Origin: Shinella pollutisoli
GTDB taxonomy: Bacteria; Pseudomonadota; Alphaproteobacteria; Rhizobiales; Rhizobiaceae
DNA length: 64,000 nt
Direction of reading: 5' to 3'
Assembly (NCBI RefSeq): GCF_024609765.1
Contig: NZ_JANFDG010000012.1
Span: forward strand, 1 to 64,000
A program made the translations under genes and the position numbers. This document shows positions 33,219 through 42,872 of this stretch, piece after piece. The notes beneath the pieces were generated by a model. It did not search any database, was not told the origin of the DNA, and was given only the letters and a program-made list of their open reading frames with translations. Position 1 is the stretch's first letter. The number at the start of each line of letters is the position of its first letter.

Positions 33219-34721
33219 ATGACCAGTATCACCAAGGCCGCCTGCATCGGCGGCGGCGTCATCGGCGGGGCCTGGGCGGCCCGCTTCGCGCTCGCCGGCA
33301 TCGATGTCAACATCTTCGACCCGCATCCGCAGGCCGAGCGCATCATCGGCGAGGTCATGGCGAACGCCGAGCGCGCCTACGGCATGCTGACCATGGCGCC
33401 CCTGCCGCCGAAGGGAAAGCTCATCTTCTGCAAGAGCCTCGAAGAGGCCGTCGAAGGCGTTGACTGGATTCAGGAAAGCGTGCCCGAGCGGCTGGAGCTG
33501 AAGCGCGGCGTCATCACCGCGATCGCCGCCGCCGCCGACCCCAAGGCGCTGATCGGCTCCTCCACCTCCGGCCTGATGCCGAGCGACCTGCAGCGCGACA
33601 TGAAGCATCCCGAGCGCCTGTTCGTCGCACATCCCTACAACCCGGTCTATCTCCTGCCGCTCGCCGAGCTCGTCGGCGGCGAGAAGACGTCGCGCGCCGT
33701 GCTGGAGGAGGCCAAGGCCAAGCTCGCCCCCATCGGCATGAAGGGCGTGATCATCAACAAGGAGATCGAGGCCTTCGTCGGCGATCGCCTGCTGGAGGCC
33801 GTCTGGCGCGAGGGTCTCTGGCTCATCAAGGACGACATCTGCGACACCGAGACGCTGGACGACGTCATCCGCTATTCCTTCGGCCTGCGCTGGGCGCAGA
33901 TGGGCATGTTCGAGACCTACCGCATTGCCGGCGGCGAGGCCGGCATGCGCCACTTCCTCGCCCAGTTCGGCCCCTGCCTCTCCTGGCCCTGGACGAAGCT
34001 CACCAACGTCGTCGACCTCAACAACGCGCTGGTGGAGAAGATCGCCGAGCAGTCCGACGCCCAGTCCGGCGCGCGCGGCATCCGCGAGCTGGAGCGCATC
34101 CGCGACCAGAACCTCGTCGGCATCATGCACGCGCTGAAGGCCGGCGACGACGGCCGCGGCTGGGGTGCCGGCAAGCTGCTCGCCGAATTCGAGGAAGGGC
34201 TCTGGGCGAAGGCCGGCAAGGCGAAGGTCGACGTCTCCGCGGCCGGGCCGCTCCGCCTCGTCGACACCAGGGTCAACGCCGCCTGGGTCGACTACAACGG
34301 CCACATGACCGAGCACCGCTATCTCCAGCTCTTCGGCGACACGTCTGACGCGCTGCTCCGCCTGATCGGCGTCGACTTCGCCTATGTCGAGGCCGGCCAC
34401 AGCTACTACACGGTGGAGACCCACATCCGCCATCTCGGCGAGGCGAAGCTCGGGCAGGCACTCTACACGACGCTCCAGCTTCTCGCCTCCGACGACAAGC
34501 GCCTGCACTTCTTCACCCGCATTCACGACGCGGCGACCGGTGAGGTCATCGCCACGGCGGAGCAGATGATGCTGCATGTGGACAGCAAGGCTGGGAAGAG
34601 CGTCTCCGCACCGGCCGAGGTGCTGGCGAGGATCGCGCCGATCGCGGAAGCGCATACGAAACTGCCGCTGCCGGAGGGGGCGGGGCGCAGCGTGGGGCAG
34701 AAAAAACACAGCGAAGGCTGA
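33219..34721 (+). CDS. lcdH: L-carnitine 3-dehydrogenase fused to a hotdog thioesterase
   Basis: The 500-residue protein joins two enzymes. Residues about 1-320 are a 3-hydroxyacyl-CoA-dehydrogenase-like NAD domain: GGGVIGGAWAARFALAG, ESVPERLELKR, SSTSGLMPSDLQ and HPYNPVYLLPLAELVG. Residues about 345-480 are a 4HBT hotdog domain, DTRVNAAWVDYNGHMTEHRY with the Asp of the active-site helix. The fused form is known from rhizobial carnitine dehydrogenases; the second domain is thought to be the betainyl-CoA thioesterase that releases glycine betaine. One polypeptide therefore covers the first and last steps flanking the BKACE reaction. Confidence 0.92.
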   Translation: MTSITKAACIGGGVIGGAWAARFALAGIDVNIFDPHPQAERIIGEVMANAERAYGMLTMAPLPPKGKLIFCKSLEEAVEGVDWIQESVPERLELKRGVITAIAAAADPKALIGSSTSGLMPSDLQRDMKHPERLFVAHPYNPVYLLPLAELVGGEKTSRAVLEEAKAKLAPIGMKGVIINKEIEAFVGDRLLEAVWREGLWLIKDDICDTETLDDVIRYSFGLRWAQMGMFETYRIAGGEAGMRHFLAQFGPCLSWPWTKLTNVVDLNNALVEKIAEQSDAQSGARGIRELERIRDQNLVGIMHALKAGDDGRGWGAGKLLAEFEEGLWAKAGKAKVDVSAAGPLRLVDTRVNAAWVDYNGHMTEHRYLQLFGDTSDALLRLIGVDFAYVEAGHSYYTVETHIRHLGEAKLGQALYTTLQLLASDDKRLHFFTRIHDAATGEVIATAEQMMLHVDSKAGKSVSAPAEVLARIAPIAEAHTKLPLPEGAGRSVGQKKHSEG

Positions 34722-34730
34722 ACGGAAGCG

Positions 34731-34867
34731 GCCCCTCACCCTAACCCTCTCCCCGCAAGCGGGGAGAGGGGACCTGCCAAACGCAGGGTGCGGGATGGAG
34801 GAAACCGGCGCGGCATATCCCTTCTCCCCGCCTGCGGGGAGAGGTGGCGGCAGCCGGTTGAGGGGCA
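34731..34867. repeat. Interspersed palindromic element
   Basis: Left end gcccctcaccctaaccctct, right end tggcggcagccggttgaggg, with two internal ctccccgc/gcggggag palindromes. It fills most of the gap before the acyl-CoA dehydrogenase gene. Confidence 0.8.
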
Positions 34868-34890
34868 ATGAGAAACGGGAGGAGCCATCG

Positions 34891-36051
34891 ATGAATTTCG
34901 GATTGACCGACGAACAGCAGATGATCGTGGACACGGTCCGCGCCTTCGTCGAGACGGAAATCTATCCGCACGAGAACGAGGTCGAACGCACCGGCCATGT
35001 GCCGCCGGAGCTCGGCCGCGAGATCGCGCGGAAATGCAGGGAGCTCGGCTTCTTCGCCTGCAACTTCCCCGAGGAGGTCGGCGGCGCCGGGCTCGACCAC
35101 ACGTCCTTCACGCTGGTCGAGCGCGAGCTCGGCCGCGGCTCGATGGCGCTCACCGTCTTCTTCGGCCGCCCCTCCGGCATCCTGATGGCCTGCGAGGGCG
35201 AGCAGCGCGAGCGCTACCTGCTGCCCGCCGTCCGCGGCGAGCGGTTCGACGCGCTCGCCATGACCGAGCCCGACGCCGGCTCCGACGTGCGCGGCATGAA
35301 ATGCTTCGCGCGAAAGGACGGCGACGACTGGGTCGTCAACGGCACCAAGCACTTCATCAGCCACGCCGACATCGCCGATTTCGTCATCGTCTTCATCGCC
35401 ACCGGCGAGGAGGAGACGCCGCGCGGGAAGAAGAAGCTGATCACCTGCTTCCTCGTCGACCGCGGCACGCCGGGCTTCACGATCCGCGAGGGCTACAATT
35501 CCGTCTCGCACCGCGGCTACAAGAACTGCATCCTCTCCTTCGACGATTGCCGGCTCCCCTCCTCCCAGATCCTCGGCGAGCTGCACAAGGGCTTCGACAT
35601 CGCCAACGACTGGCTCTACGCCACGCGGCTCACCGTCGCCGCCACCTCCGTCGGCCGGGCGCGGCGCGCCTTCGACTACGCGCTGAATTACGCGGCGGAG
35701 CGAAAACAGTTCGGCAAGCCGATCGGCGCCAACCAGGGCGTCTCCTTCAAGCTCGCCGACATGATCACCGAGATCGACGCCGCCGACCTCTTGACGCTGT
35801 CCGCCGCCTGGCGGCTCGACCAGGGTCTTCCCGCGAACCGCGAGATCGCCTCGGCAAAAGTCTTCGCCACGGAAATGCTCGCCCGCGTCACCGACGAGGC
35901 GATCCAGATTTTCGGCGGCATGGGCCTGATGGACGACCTGCCGCTCGCCCGCTTCTGGCGCGACGCGCGCGTCGAGCGTATCTGGGACGGCACCTCGGAG
36001 ATCCAGCGCCACATCATCAGCCGCGACCTGCTGCGGCCGCTGGGGGCATGA
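34891..36051 (+). CDS. Acyl-CoA dehydrogenase (candidate gamma-butyrobetainyl-CoA dehydrogenase)
   Basis: The 386-residue flavoprotein has the standard ACAD segments: AMTEPDAGSDVRGMKC (FAD/substrate), WVVNGTKHFIS, AAERKQFGKPIGANQGVSFK, QIFGGMGLMDD and the C-terminal WDGTSEIQRHIISRDLL. ATG 34891 follows gggaggag. Position in the carnitine module suggests it oxidises gamma-butyrobetainyl-CoA to crotonobetainyl-CoA, as CaiA handles in reverse; the acyl group cannot be read from sequence. Confidence 0.9.
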   Translation: MNFGLTDEQQMIVDTVRAFVETEIYPHENEVERTGHVPPELGREIARKCRELGFFACNFPEEVGGAGLDHTSFTLVERELGRGSMALTVFFGRPSGILMACEGEQRERYLLPAVRGERFDALAMTEPDAGSDVRGMKCFARKDGDDWVVNGTKHFISHADIADFVIVFIATGEEETPRGKKKLITCFLVDRGTPGFTIREGYNSVSHRGYKNCILSFDDCRLPSSQILGELHKGFDIANDWLYATRLTVAATSVGRARRAFDYALNYAAERKQFGKPIGANQGVSFKLADMITEIDAADLLTLSAAWRLDQGLPANREIASAKVFATEMLARVTDEAIQIFGGMGLMDDLPLARFWRDARVERIWDGTSEIQRHIISRDLLRPLGA

Positions 36052-36069
36052 GGATGGGAACCGGCGCTA

Positions 36070-36345
36070 CCCCCCTCTGCCCTGCCGGGCATCTCCCCCT
36101 CGGGGGCAGGGCTATCGCAGATGACGCAACGCTGCCGTTTTCCCCTTCTCCCCGCCGGGGAGAAGGAGAAGGTGACCCGAAGGGTCGGATGAGGGGGCAA
36201 GCGCGCCGTATTTCGCTTCGCTCACCTCCTCATCCCGCTGCCGCGACCTTCTCCCCGCCGGGGAGAAGGGGAAGGAGACACTCTCATGATTCCGGAGGAG
36301 ATTGCCCTGTCTTGAGGGAGAGATGCCCGGCAGGGCAGAGGGGGG
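36070..36345. repeat. Nested composite repeat with 32-bp outer arms
   Basis: The outer arms 36070-36101 and 36314-36345 are inverted copies differing at one base (core ctgccctgccgggcatctcc). Between them are two face-to-face modules of the common palindromic element (36140-36196 and 36225-36275). It accounts for the 301-bp gap between the acyl-CoA dehydrogenase and ligase genes; no ORF or promoter was recognised there. Confidence 0.8.
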
Positions 36346-36352
36346 TATCCGC

Positions 36353-38407
36353 ATGACCCGCCCCCTCGACCGTCTCATCCGCCCGAGATCCATCGCCGTC
36401 TTCGGCGGCAAGGAAGCGCGGCGCGTCGTCGAGCAATGCGACAAGATGGGCTTTGCCGGCGAGATCTGGCCGGTGCATCCGCGCGAGGAAGAAATCCTCG
36501 GCCGCAAGTGCTACCGCTCCGTCGCCGACCTGCCGGCCGCCCCCGACGCCTCCTTCGTCGGCGTCAACCGTGGGCTCACCGTCGAGATCATCCGCGCGCT
36601 TTCCGCGCGCGGCGCCGGCGGCGCGGTCTGCTACGCGTCGGGCTTCCGCGAGGCGGTGAGCGAGCTTGCCGACGGCGACGACCTGCAGGCCGCGCTGGTG
36701 GAGGCTGCCGGCGACATGCCGATCCTCGGGCCGAACTGCTACGGCTTCATCAACATGCTGGACGGCGCCCTGCTCTGGCCGGACCAGCACGGCATGGTCC
36801 GCACGGAGCGCGGCGTCGCCGTGCTCACCCAGTCCTCCAACATCGCCTGCAACGTCTCGATGCAGCGGCGCGGCCTGCCGCTCGCCTATATTCTGACGGC
36901 CGGCAACCAGGCGCAGACCGGCCTCGCCGACCTTGCGCTGACGGCGCTGGAGGACCCGCGCGTCACCGCCGTCGGCCTGCATGTCGAGGGCTTCGACAGC
37001 CTCGAATCGCTGGAACGCCTCGGTCTTCGCGCCCGCGCGCTGAAGAAGCCCGTCGTGGTGCTGAAGGTCGGCAAGTCGGAACAGGCGCAGCTCGCGACCG
37101 TCTCGCACACCGCCTCGCTCGCCGGCAACGACGCCGTCTCCTCGGCGCTGCTTGCCCGCCTCGGCATCGGCCGGGTGGAGACGCTGCCGGAACTGCTCGA
37201 GACGCTGAAGCTGCTGCATGTCGCAGGCCCCCTTGAGAGCCGCGACATCTCCTCGATGAGCTGCTCGGGCGGCGAGGCCTCGCTGATGGCGGATGCCGGC
37301 GTCAGGCGGAAGATCGTCTACCGCGCGCTGAGGGACGAACAGCGCCGGCCGTTGCGCGACACGCTCGGCCAGATGGTGACGCTCGCCAACCCGCTCGACT
37401 ACCACACCTTCGTCTGGGGCAACCGCGAGAAGCTCGCCGACGCCTTCACGACGATGCTGCGGGGCGGCTATGCGCTGAACCTCGTCGTGCTCGACTTCCC
37501 CCGCCTCGACCGCTGCGACGCGACCGACTGGCTGACCACCTGCCACGCCCTCGTCGACGCCGCGAAAGTGACCGGCGCGAAGGCCGGCATCGTTGCCAGC
37601 ATGGCCGAGAACATGCCGGAAGAGACCGCCGACGCCCTGATGGCGGAGGGCGTCGTGCCCTTCCTCGGCATCGAGGAGGCGCTGGCCGCCGCGGAGACGG
37701 CGGCCGCCATCGGCGAGGCCTGGGCGAGGCCCGCGCCCGCCCCCCTCCTCAAGGCGGCAGCGGCGGAGGGCGGGCCCGTCACGCTCACCGAGCACGAGGC
37801 CAAGCGGGCGCTTGCCGCCCACGGCCTGCCGGTGCCGGAAGGGATGACCGCCGAAACCGCCGAGGCCGCCGCCGACGCGGCGGAAAGACTCGGCTTCCCG
37901 GTGGTGCTGAAGGGCCTCGGCGTCGCCCACAAGACGGAAGCCGGCGCGGTGAAGCTCAACCTTGCGAGCCGCCGGGCCGTGCTCGACGCGGCGGAAGCCA
38001 TGGCTGGCGTCGCCTCGGGCTTCCTCGTGGAGCGCATGGTGGGAAGGCCGGTCGCCGAGCTGATCGTCGGGGCGATGCGCGATCCGGTCGCCGGCCCCGT
38101 CCTGACCGTCGGCGCCGGCGGCATCCTCGTTGAGCTGCTGGAGGATTCCGCCATCCTGACGCTGCCGACGGACGAGGCGTCGATCCGCGCGGCGGTCTCG
38201 GGCCTCAAGGTGGCGAAGCTGCTCGCCGGCTATCGCGGCGGAGCGAAGGGCGACATGGACGCGCTCGTCGCCGCCGTCGCATCGGCGGCATCCTATGTCG
38301 TTTCAAACGCTTCAATTGTCGAAGAACTTGACGTTAATCCCATAATGGTGCTGCCGGAGGGCGACGGCGTCGTCGCCGCCGATGCACTGATCCGTCTGAG
38401 GAAGTGA
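36353..38407 (+). CDS. NDP-forming acyl-CoA synthetase (acetate-CoA ligase family)
   Basis: The 684-residue protein fuses a CoA-binding domain (about 1-130, RLIRPRSIAVFGGKEARRVV), two succinyl-CoA-ligase-like domains (about 140-440, with the phospho-His candidate in TVSHTASLAGNDAVSS) and a C-terminal ATP-grasp domain (about 465-684, LTEHEAKRALAAHGLPVPEG, GFPVVLKGLGVAHKTEAGAV). Such enzymes make an acyl-CoA with ATP to ADP. In this module it would supply the CoA thioester for the dehydrogenase and hydratase, replacing the CaiC ligase or CaiB transferase of enterobacteria. Confidence 0.9.
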   Translation: MTRPLDRLIRPRSIAVFGGKEARRVVEQCDKMGFAGEIWPVHPREEEILGRKCYRSVADLPAAPDASFVGVNRGLTVEIIRALSARGAGGAVCYASGFREAVSELADGDDLQAALVEAAGDMPILGPNCYGFINMLDGALLWPDQHGMVRTERGVAVLTQSSNIACNVSMQRRGLPLAYILTAGNQAQTGLADLALTALEDPRVTAVGLHVEGFDSLESLERLGLRARALKKPVVVLKVGKSEQAQLATVSHTASLAGNDAVSSALLARLGIGRVETLPELLETLKLLHVAGPLESRDISSMSCSGGEASLMADAGVRRKIVYRALRDEQRRPLRDTLGQMVTLANPLDYHTFVWGNREKLADAFTTMLRGGYALNLVVLDFPRLDRCDATDWLTTCHALVDAAKVTGAKAGIVASMAENMPEETADALMAEGVVPFLGIEEALAAAETAAAIGEAWARPAPAPLLKAAAAEGGPVTLTEHEAKRALAAHGLPVPEGMTAETAEAAADAAERLGFPVVLKGLGVAHKTEAGAVKLNLASRRAVLDAAEAMAGVASGFLVERMVGRPVAELIVGAMRDPVAGPVLTVGAGGILVELLEDSAILTLPTDEASIRAAVSGLKVAKLLAGYRGGAKGDMDALVAAVASAASYVVSNASIVEELDVNPIMVLPEGDGVVAADALIRLRK

Positions 38408-38411
38408 GCCC

Positions 38412-39194
38412 ATGTCCGGACCGATCCGCCAGCGCCGCGAAGGCGGCATCCTCGAAGTCACCATCGACCGTCCCAAGGCGAACGCCATCGACCTTGCGAC
38501 GAGCCGCATCATGGGCGAGGTCTTCCGCGATTTCCGTGACGACGACACGCTGCGCGTCGCCATCGTCACCGGCGCGGGCGAGAAGTTCTTTTGTCCCGGC
38601 TGGGATCTCAAGGCGGCCGCCGCCGGCGACGCGGTCGACGGCGACTACGGGGTCGGCGGCTTCGGCGGCATGCAGGAGCTGCGCGACCTCAACAAGCCGA
38701 TCATCTGCGCCGTCAACGGCATCTGCTGCGGCGGCGGGCTGGAGATCGCGCTCTCCACCGACCTCATCCTCGCCGCCGAGCACGCGACCTTCGCGCTGCC
38801 GGAGATCCGCTCCGGCACGGTGGCCGACGCCGCCTCGATCAAGCTGCCGAAGCGCATCCCCTATCACATCGCCATGGACATGCTGCTCACCGGCCGCTGG
38901 CTCGACGTCGCGGAGGCGCATCGCTGGGGCTTCGTCAACGAGATCCTCCCGGCGGACAGGCTGATGGAACGCGCCTGGGAGCTGGCGCGGCTCCTCGAAA
39001 GCGGCCCGCCGCTCGTCTACGCCGCGATCAAGGAGGTCGTGCGCGCCGCCGAGGGCGAGACGTTCCAGACGACGATGAACCGCATCACCCGCCGGCAGTT
39101 CCGCACGGTGGACGTGCTCTATTCAAGCGAGGACCAACTGGAGGGCGCGCGCGCCTTCGCGGAGAAGCGCGACCCGGTCTGGAAGGGCCGCTGA
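38412..39194 (+). CDS. caiD: Enoyl-CoA hydratase, CaiD-like (carnitinyl-CoA dehydratase)
   Basis: The 260-residue crotonase-family protein has IDRPKANAIDLATSRIMGEV, FFCPGWDLKAAAAGD, the oxyanion-hole CAVNGICCGGGLEIALSTDL and PEIRSGTVADAASIKLPKRI, closely resembling carnitinyl-CoA dehydratases. It starts four bases after the ligase stop. Expected reaction: crotonobetainyl-CoA plus water to L-carnitinyl-CoA. The symbol is by resemblance and gene context. Confidence 0.85.
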   Translation: MSGPIRQRREGGILEVTIDRPKANAIDLATSRIMGEVFRDFRDDDTLRVAIVTGAGEKFFCPGWDLKAAAAGDAVDGDYGVGGFGGMQELRDLNKPIICAVNGICCGGGLEIALSTDLILAAEHATFALPEIRSGTVADAASIKLPKRIPYHIAMDMLLTGRWLDVAEAHRWGFVNEILPADRLMERAWELARLLESGPPLVYAAIKEVVRAAEGETFQTTMNRITRRQFRTVDVLYSSEDQLEGARAFAEKRDPVWKGR

Positions 39195-39343
39195 GCGGGG
39201 ACGGAAAGGAGGACGCGACGGGAGGAATCGAGCCGCGGCCGGCATAAATGTCGGTCAAGAGGTTGCCACGGCGGCCAAAACCGGAAATTCTGCCAACCAT
39301 AACGACAATTGCCCACTCAAGGGCCAGTAAAGGGAACAGGGGA

Positions 39344-40933
39344 ATGACTGATTACACCAAATATCTCACCACAGAGGTCGCGCTCGGCCGCATGAGCCGC
39401 CGCGAGTTCATGGGCCGCGCGGCCGCCTTCGGCATCACGCTCGCCGTCGCCGGCACCATGTTCGAGACCGCCGCCAGGGCGCAGGAACCGAAGCGCGGCG
39501 GCCACCTGAAGCTCGGCCTCGAGGGCGCGTCGGCCACCGACTCGCGCGATCCCGCCAAGGCGCTCTCGCAGTTTATGTTCGTCGTCGGCCGCAACTGGGG
39601 CGACATGCTCGTCGAATCCGAGCCGCTGACCGGCCAGCCGGTGCCGGCACTCGCCGAATCCTGGGAGCCGTCCGCCGACGCCGCGACCTGGACCTTCACC
39701 ATCCGCAAGGGCGTGAAGTTCCACGACGGCAAGGAGCTGACCGTCGACGACGTCATCAAGACGCTGCAGCGCCACACCGACGAGAAGTCGGAATCCGGCG
39801 CGCTCGGCGTCATGAAGTCGATCAAGGAGATCCGCGCCGACGGCGACAAGCTGGTCCTCGTGCTGACCGAGGGCAATGCCGACCTGCCGCTGCTTCTGAC
39901 CGACTACCACCTCGTCATCCAGCCGAACGGCGGCCTCGACAATCCCGACGCGATGATCGGCACCGGTCCCTACAAGGTGACGAGCTTCGAGCCGGGCGTG
40001 CGCGCCACCTTCGAGCGCAACCAGGACGACTGGCGCCAGGACCGCGGCTTCGTCGACTCTGTCGAGATGATCGCGATGAACGACGCGACCGCCCGCATCG
40101 CCGCGCTCTCCTCCGGCCAGGTGCACTACATCAACCGCGTCGACCCGAAGACCGTGGACCTCTTGAAGCGCGCGCCGACTGTCGAGATCCTCTCGACCTC
40201 CGGCCGCGGCCACTACGTCTTCATCATGCATTGCAACACCGCGCCCTTCGACAACGTCGACCTGCGCCTCGCGCTGAAATACGCGATGGACCGCGAGACG
40301 ATGCTCGACAAGGTGCTCGGCGGCTACGGCAAGATCGGCAACGACTTCCCGATCAACGAGACCTACGCGCTCTTCCCGGAAGGCATCGAGCAGCGCGCCT
40401 ACGATCCGGACAAGGCGGCCTTCCACTACAAGAAGTCCGGCCACAGCGGCTCGGTGCTGCTGCGCACCTCCGACGTCGCCTTCCCGGGCGCCGTCGACGC
40501 CGCCGTGCTCTACCAGGAGAGCGCCAAGAAGGCCGGCATCGAGATCGAGGTCAAGCGCGAGCCCGGCGACGGCTACTGGTCGAACGTCTGGAACGTCCAG
40601 CCCTTCTCCACCTCCTACTGGGGCGGCCGGCCGACGCAGGACCAGATGTATTCCACCGCCTATCTCTCGACGGCGGACTGGAACGACACCCGTTTCCTGC
40701 GCGAGGACTTCGACAAGCTCCTGCTCGAGGCCCGCTCCGAGCTGGACGAGGCCAAGCGCAAGGACATGTACCGCACGATGGCGATGATGGTGCGCGACGA
40801 GGGCGGCCTGATCCTGCCGATGTTCAACGACTTCGTGAACGCCTGCGGCAAGAACGTGAAGGGCTACGTCCACGACATCGGCAACGACATGTCGAACGGC
40901 TACGTCGCAACCCGCGTGTGGCTCGACGCCTGA
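39344..40933 (+). CDS. Oligopeptide-type ABC binding protein (SBP family 5)
   Basis: ATG 39344 (after cagggga) gives 529 residues with a twin-arginine leader (MSRREFMGRAAAFGITLAV, cut after AARA). The fold markers are PALAESWEPSADAATWTFTI, VKFHDGKELTVDDVIKTLQR and GTGPYKVTSFEPG. This family binds peptides, nickel and various solutes. Its place directly after the carnitine enzymes suggests a quaternary amine or amine-containing peptide, unproven. Confidence 0.92.
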   Translation: MTDYTKYLTTEVALGRMSRREFMGRAAAFGITLAVAGTMFETAARAQEPKRGGHLKLGLEGASATDSRDPAKALSQFMFVVGRNWGDMLVESEPLTGQPVPALAESWEPSADAATWTFTIRKGVKFHDGKELTVDDVIKTLQRHTDEKSESGALGVMKSIKEIRADGDKLVLVLTEGNADLPLLLTDYHLVIQPNGGLDNPDAMIGTGPYKVTSFEPGVRATFERNQDDWRQDRGFVDSVEMIAMNDATARIAALSSGQVHYINRVDPKTVDLLKRAPTVEILSTSGRGHYVFIMHCNTAPFDNVDLRLALKYAMDRETMLDKVLGGYGKIGNDFPINETYALFPEGIEQRAYDPDKAAFHYKKSGHSGSVLLRTSDVAFPGAVDAAVLYQESAKKAGIEIEVKREPGDGYWSNVWNVQPFSTSYWGGRPTQDQMYSTAYLSTADWNDTRFLREDFDKLLLEARSELDEAKRKDMYRTMAMMVRDEGGLILPMFNDFVNACGKNVKGYVHDIGNDMSNGYVATRVWLDA

Positions 40934-42048
40934 TGGCGGCGGGCGGACCGGCGCACGGTCCGGAACTGACGACGGCGGCGGTTGCAGGCGAAGCCTTGCA
41001 GCCGTCCGGCGCCGCCGGGTCGATTGCGTCCACTGGAGCGGGCTCCCCGGGCAGCGAAGGCAAGCCTTCGGCCTGGGCGGGCTTCAAGAAGAAGAGCCCG
41101 CTGGCGGCCCTCGTCATCCAGCGTCTCGCGCTCAGCGTCATGCTGCTCTTCGCCGTGTCCCTGATGATCTTCGGGGGCGTGGAAGCGCTTCCCGGCGATT
41201 TCGCCTCGACCTATCTCGGCCAGTCGGCGACGCCGCAGGCGGTCGAGAACATCCGCAAGGACCTCGGCCTCGACCGGCCGGCCGCCACACGCTACTTCGA
41301 ATGGCTGGGCGGCGCGCTCCAGGGCGATTTCGGCAGGTCCTGGGCCTCCAAGCAGTCGGTGAGCGAGCAGATCGGCAAGCGGCTCGGCAACTCGCTGTTC
41401 CTCGCCTTCTTCGCCGCCGCCATCTCCGTGCCGCTCGCCGTCGGCCTCGGCATGCTGGCGGTGCAGTACAGGAACCGCCTGCCGGACAAGATCATCAACG
41501 TGATCTCGCTTGCGGCGATCTCGCTGCCGGAATTCTTCGTCGGCTACCTGCTGATCCTGTTCTTCGCCGTGCAGCTCGGCGTCGCCACCTTCCCGGCGAC
41601 GGTCTACGATTCGATGACCTTCGGCCAAAGGCTCTCGGCCATCGCGCTGCCGACCGCCACCCTCGTCCTCGTCGTGCTCGCCCACATGATGCGCATGACG
41701 CGGGCGGCGATCCTCAACGTCATGTCCTCGGCCTATGTCGAGACGGCGGAGCTCAAGGGCCTCTCAGGCCTGCGCATCATCGCCAGGCACGCGGCCCCCA
41801 ATGCCGTGGCGCCGGTCGTCAACGTCATCGCCCTCAACCTCGCCTATCTCGTCGTCGGCGTCGTCGTGGTCGAGGTGGTCTTCGTCTATCCCGGCATGGG
41901 CCAGTACATGGTCGACGCCGTGACGGTGCGCGACATGCCGGTGGTGCAGGCCTGCGGCCTGATCTTCGCCGCCTTCTACATCTTCCTCAACATGGTCGCC
42001 GACATCATCGCGATCGTCGCGAACCCGAGATTGAGGCATCCGCGATGA
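40933..42048 (+). CDS. Oligopeptide-type ABC permease, DppB-like, with N-terminal extension
   Basis: The 371-residue protein has a DppB core with six membrane segments from about residue 60 (VIQRLALSVMLLFAVSLMIF), the EAA loop AELKGLSGLRIIARHAAPNA and VVEVVFVYPGMGQYMVDAV. The first 50 residues are a cytosolic Ala/Gly/Pro/Ser-rich tail not usual in DppB. Start ATG overlaps the binding-protein stop (TGATG at 40931). Confidence 0.9.
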   Translation: MAAGGPAHGPELTTAAVAGEALQPSGAAGSIASTGAGSPGSEGKPSAWAGFKKKSPLAALVIQRLALSVMLLFAVSLMIFGGVEALPGDFASTYLGQSATPQAVENIRKDLGLDRPAATRYFEWLGGALQGDFGRSWASKQSVSEQIGKRLGNSLFLAFFAAAISVPLAVGLGMLAVQYRNRLPDKIINVISLAAISLPEFFVGYLLILFFAVQLGVATFPATVYDSMTFGQRLSAIALPTATLVLVVLAHMMRMTRAAILNVMSSAYVETAELKGLSGLRIIARHAAPNAVAPVVNVIALNLAYLVVGVVVVEVVFVYPGMGQYMVDAVTVRDMPVVQACGLIFAAFYIFLNMVADIIAIVANPRLRHPR

Positions 42049-42872
42049 GACTGTCCACCATCCCCATCAGCGCATGGATCGGCATGGCGGGCATCGCGCT
42101 CTCCGTCATCTGCGCCCTCTTCGCCCCGCTTCTCGCCCCCTACGGCGAAAGCCAGATCGTCGGCGCCATCTGGCAGCCGATGGGCGGCGAGCACCTGCTC
42201 GGCACCGACAATCTCGGCCGCGACCTGTTCTCGCGGCTGATCTTCGGCGCACGCACGACGATCTTCGTGGCGCTCGCCGCGACGATCCTGTCCTTCTCGC
42301 TCGGCATGCTGCTCTCCTTCACGGCGGCGGTGACGGGCGGCTTCGTCGACCAGGTGTTCTCGCGCTTCAACGACCTGATGATGGCGATCCCGACGCTGAT
42401 CTTCGCCCTCGTCGTGCTGGCGGTGCTGCCGCAGCAGCTGTGGATCCTCATCCTCGTCATGGCCGTGCTCGACTCGACGCGCGTCTACCGCATCGGCCGG
42501 GCCGTCGCGCTCGACGTGGCGGTGATGGAATTCGTGGAAGCCGCGCGGCTTCGCGGCGAAGGCACGGGCTGGATCATCTTCCGCGAGATCCTGCCCAACA
42601 CGCTCTCGCCGCTGCTTGCCGAGTTCGGCCTGCGCTTCGCCTTCTCGATCCTGTTCCTGTCGACCCTCTCCTTCCTCGGCCTCGGCATCCAGCCGCCGGC
42701 GGCCGACTGGGGCGGCATGGTCAAGGACAACAAGGACGGGATCATCTTCGGCATCTCCGCCGCCCTCATCCCGGGCGGCGCGATCGCCGGCCTCGCCATC
42801 TGCGTCAACCTCGTCGTCGACTGGCTGATGAAACGCACCTCCAGCCTGAAGGGAGGGCGCGGCGATGGCTAG
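42045..42872 (+). CDS. Oligopeptide-type ABC permease, DppC-like
   Basis: The 275-residue protein has the OppC_N-like start, HLLGTDNLGRDLFSRLIFGA, six membrane segments, and the EAA loop VEAARLRGEGTGWIIFREI. ATGA overlap with DppB and an eight-base overlap with the ATPase gene show one operon. It forms the channel with the DppB-like subunit. Confidence 0.92.
   Translation: MRLSTIPISAWIGMAGIALSVICALFAPLLAPYGESQIVGAIWQPMGGEHLLGTDNLGRDLFSRLIFGARTTIFVALAATILSFSLGMLLSFTAAVTGGFVDQVFSRFNDLMMAIPTLIFALVVLAVLPQQLWILILVMAVLDSTRVYRIGRAVALDVAVMEFVEAARLRGEGTGWIIFREILPNTLSPLLAEFGLRFAFSILFLSTLSFLGLGIQPPAADWGGMVKDNKDGIIFGISAALIPGGAIAGLAICVNLVVDWLMKRTSSLKGGRGDG

Noticed and set aside
32166-34934. 922-residue minus-strand frame opposite BKACE and carnitine dehydrogenase
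   Set aside because: Low-complexity shadow of two well-supported genes; it also runs through a palindromic repeat.
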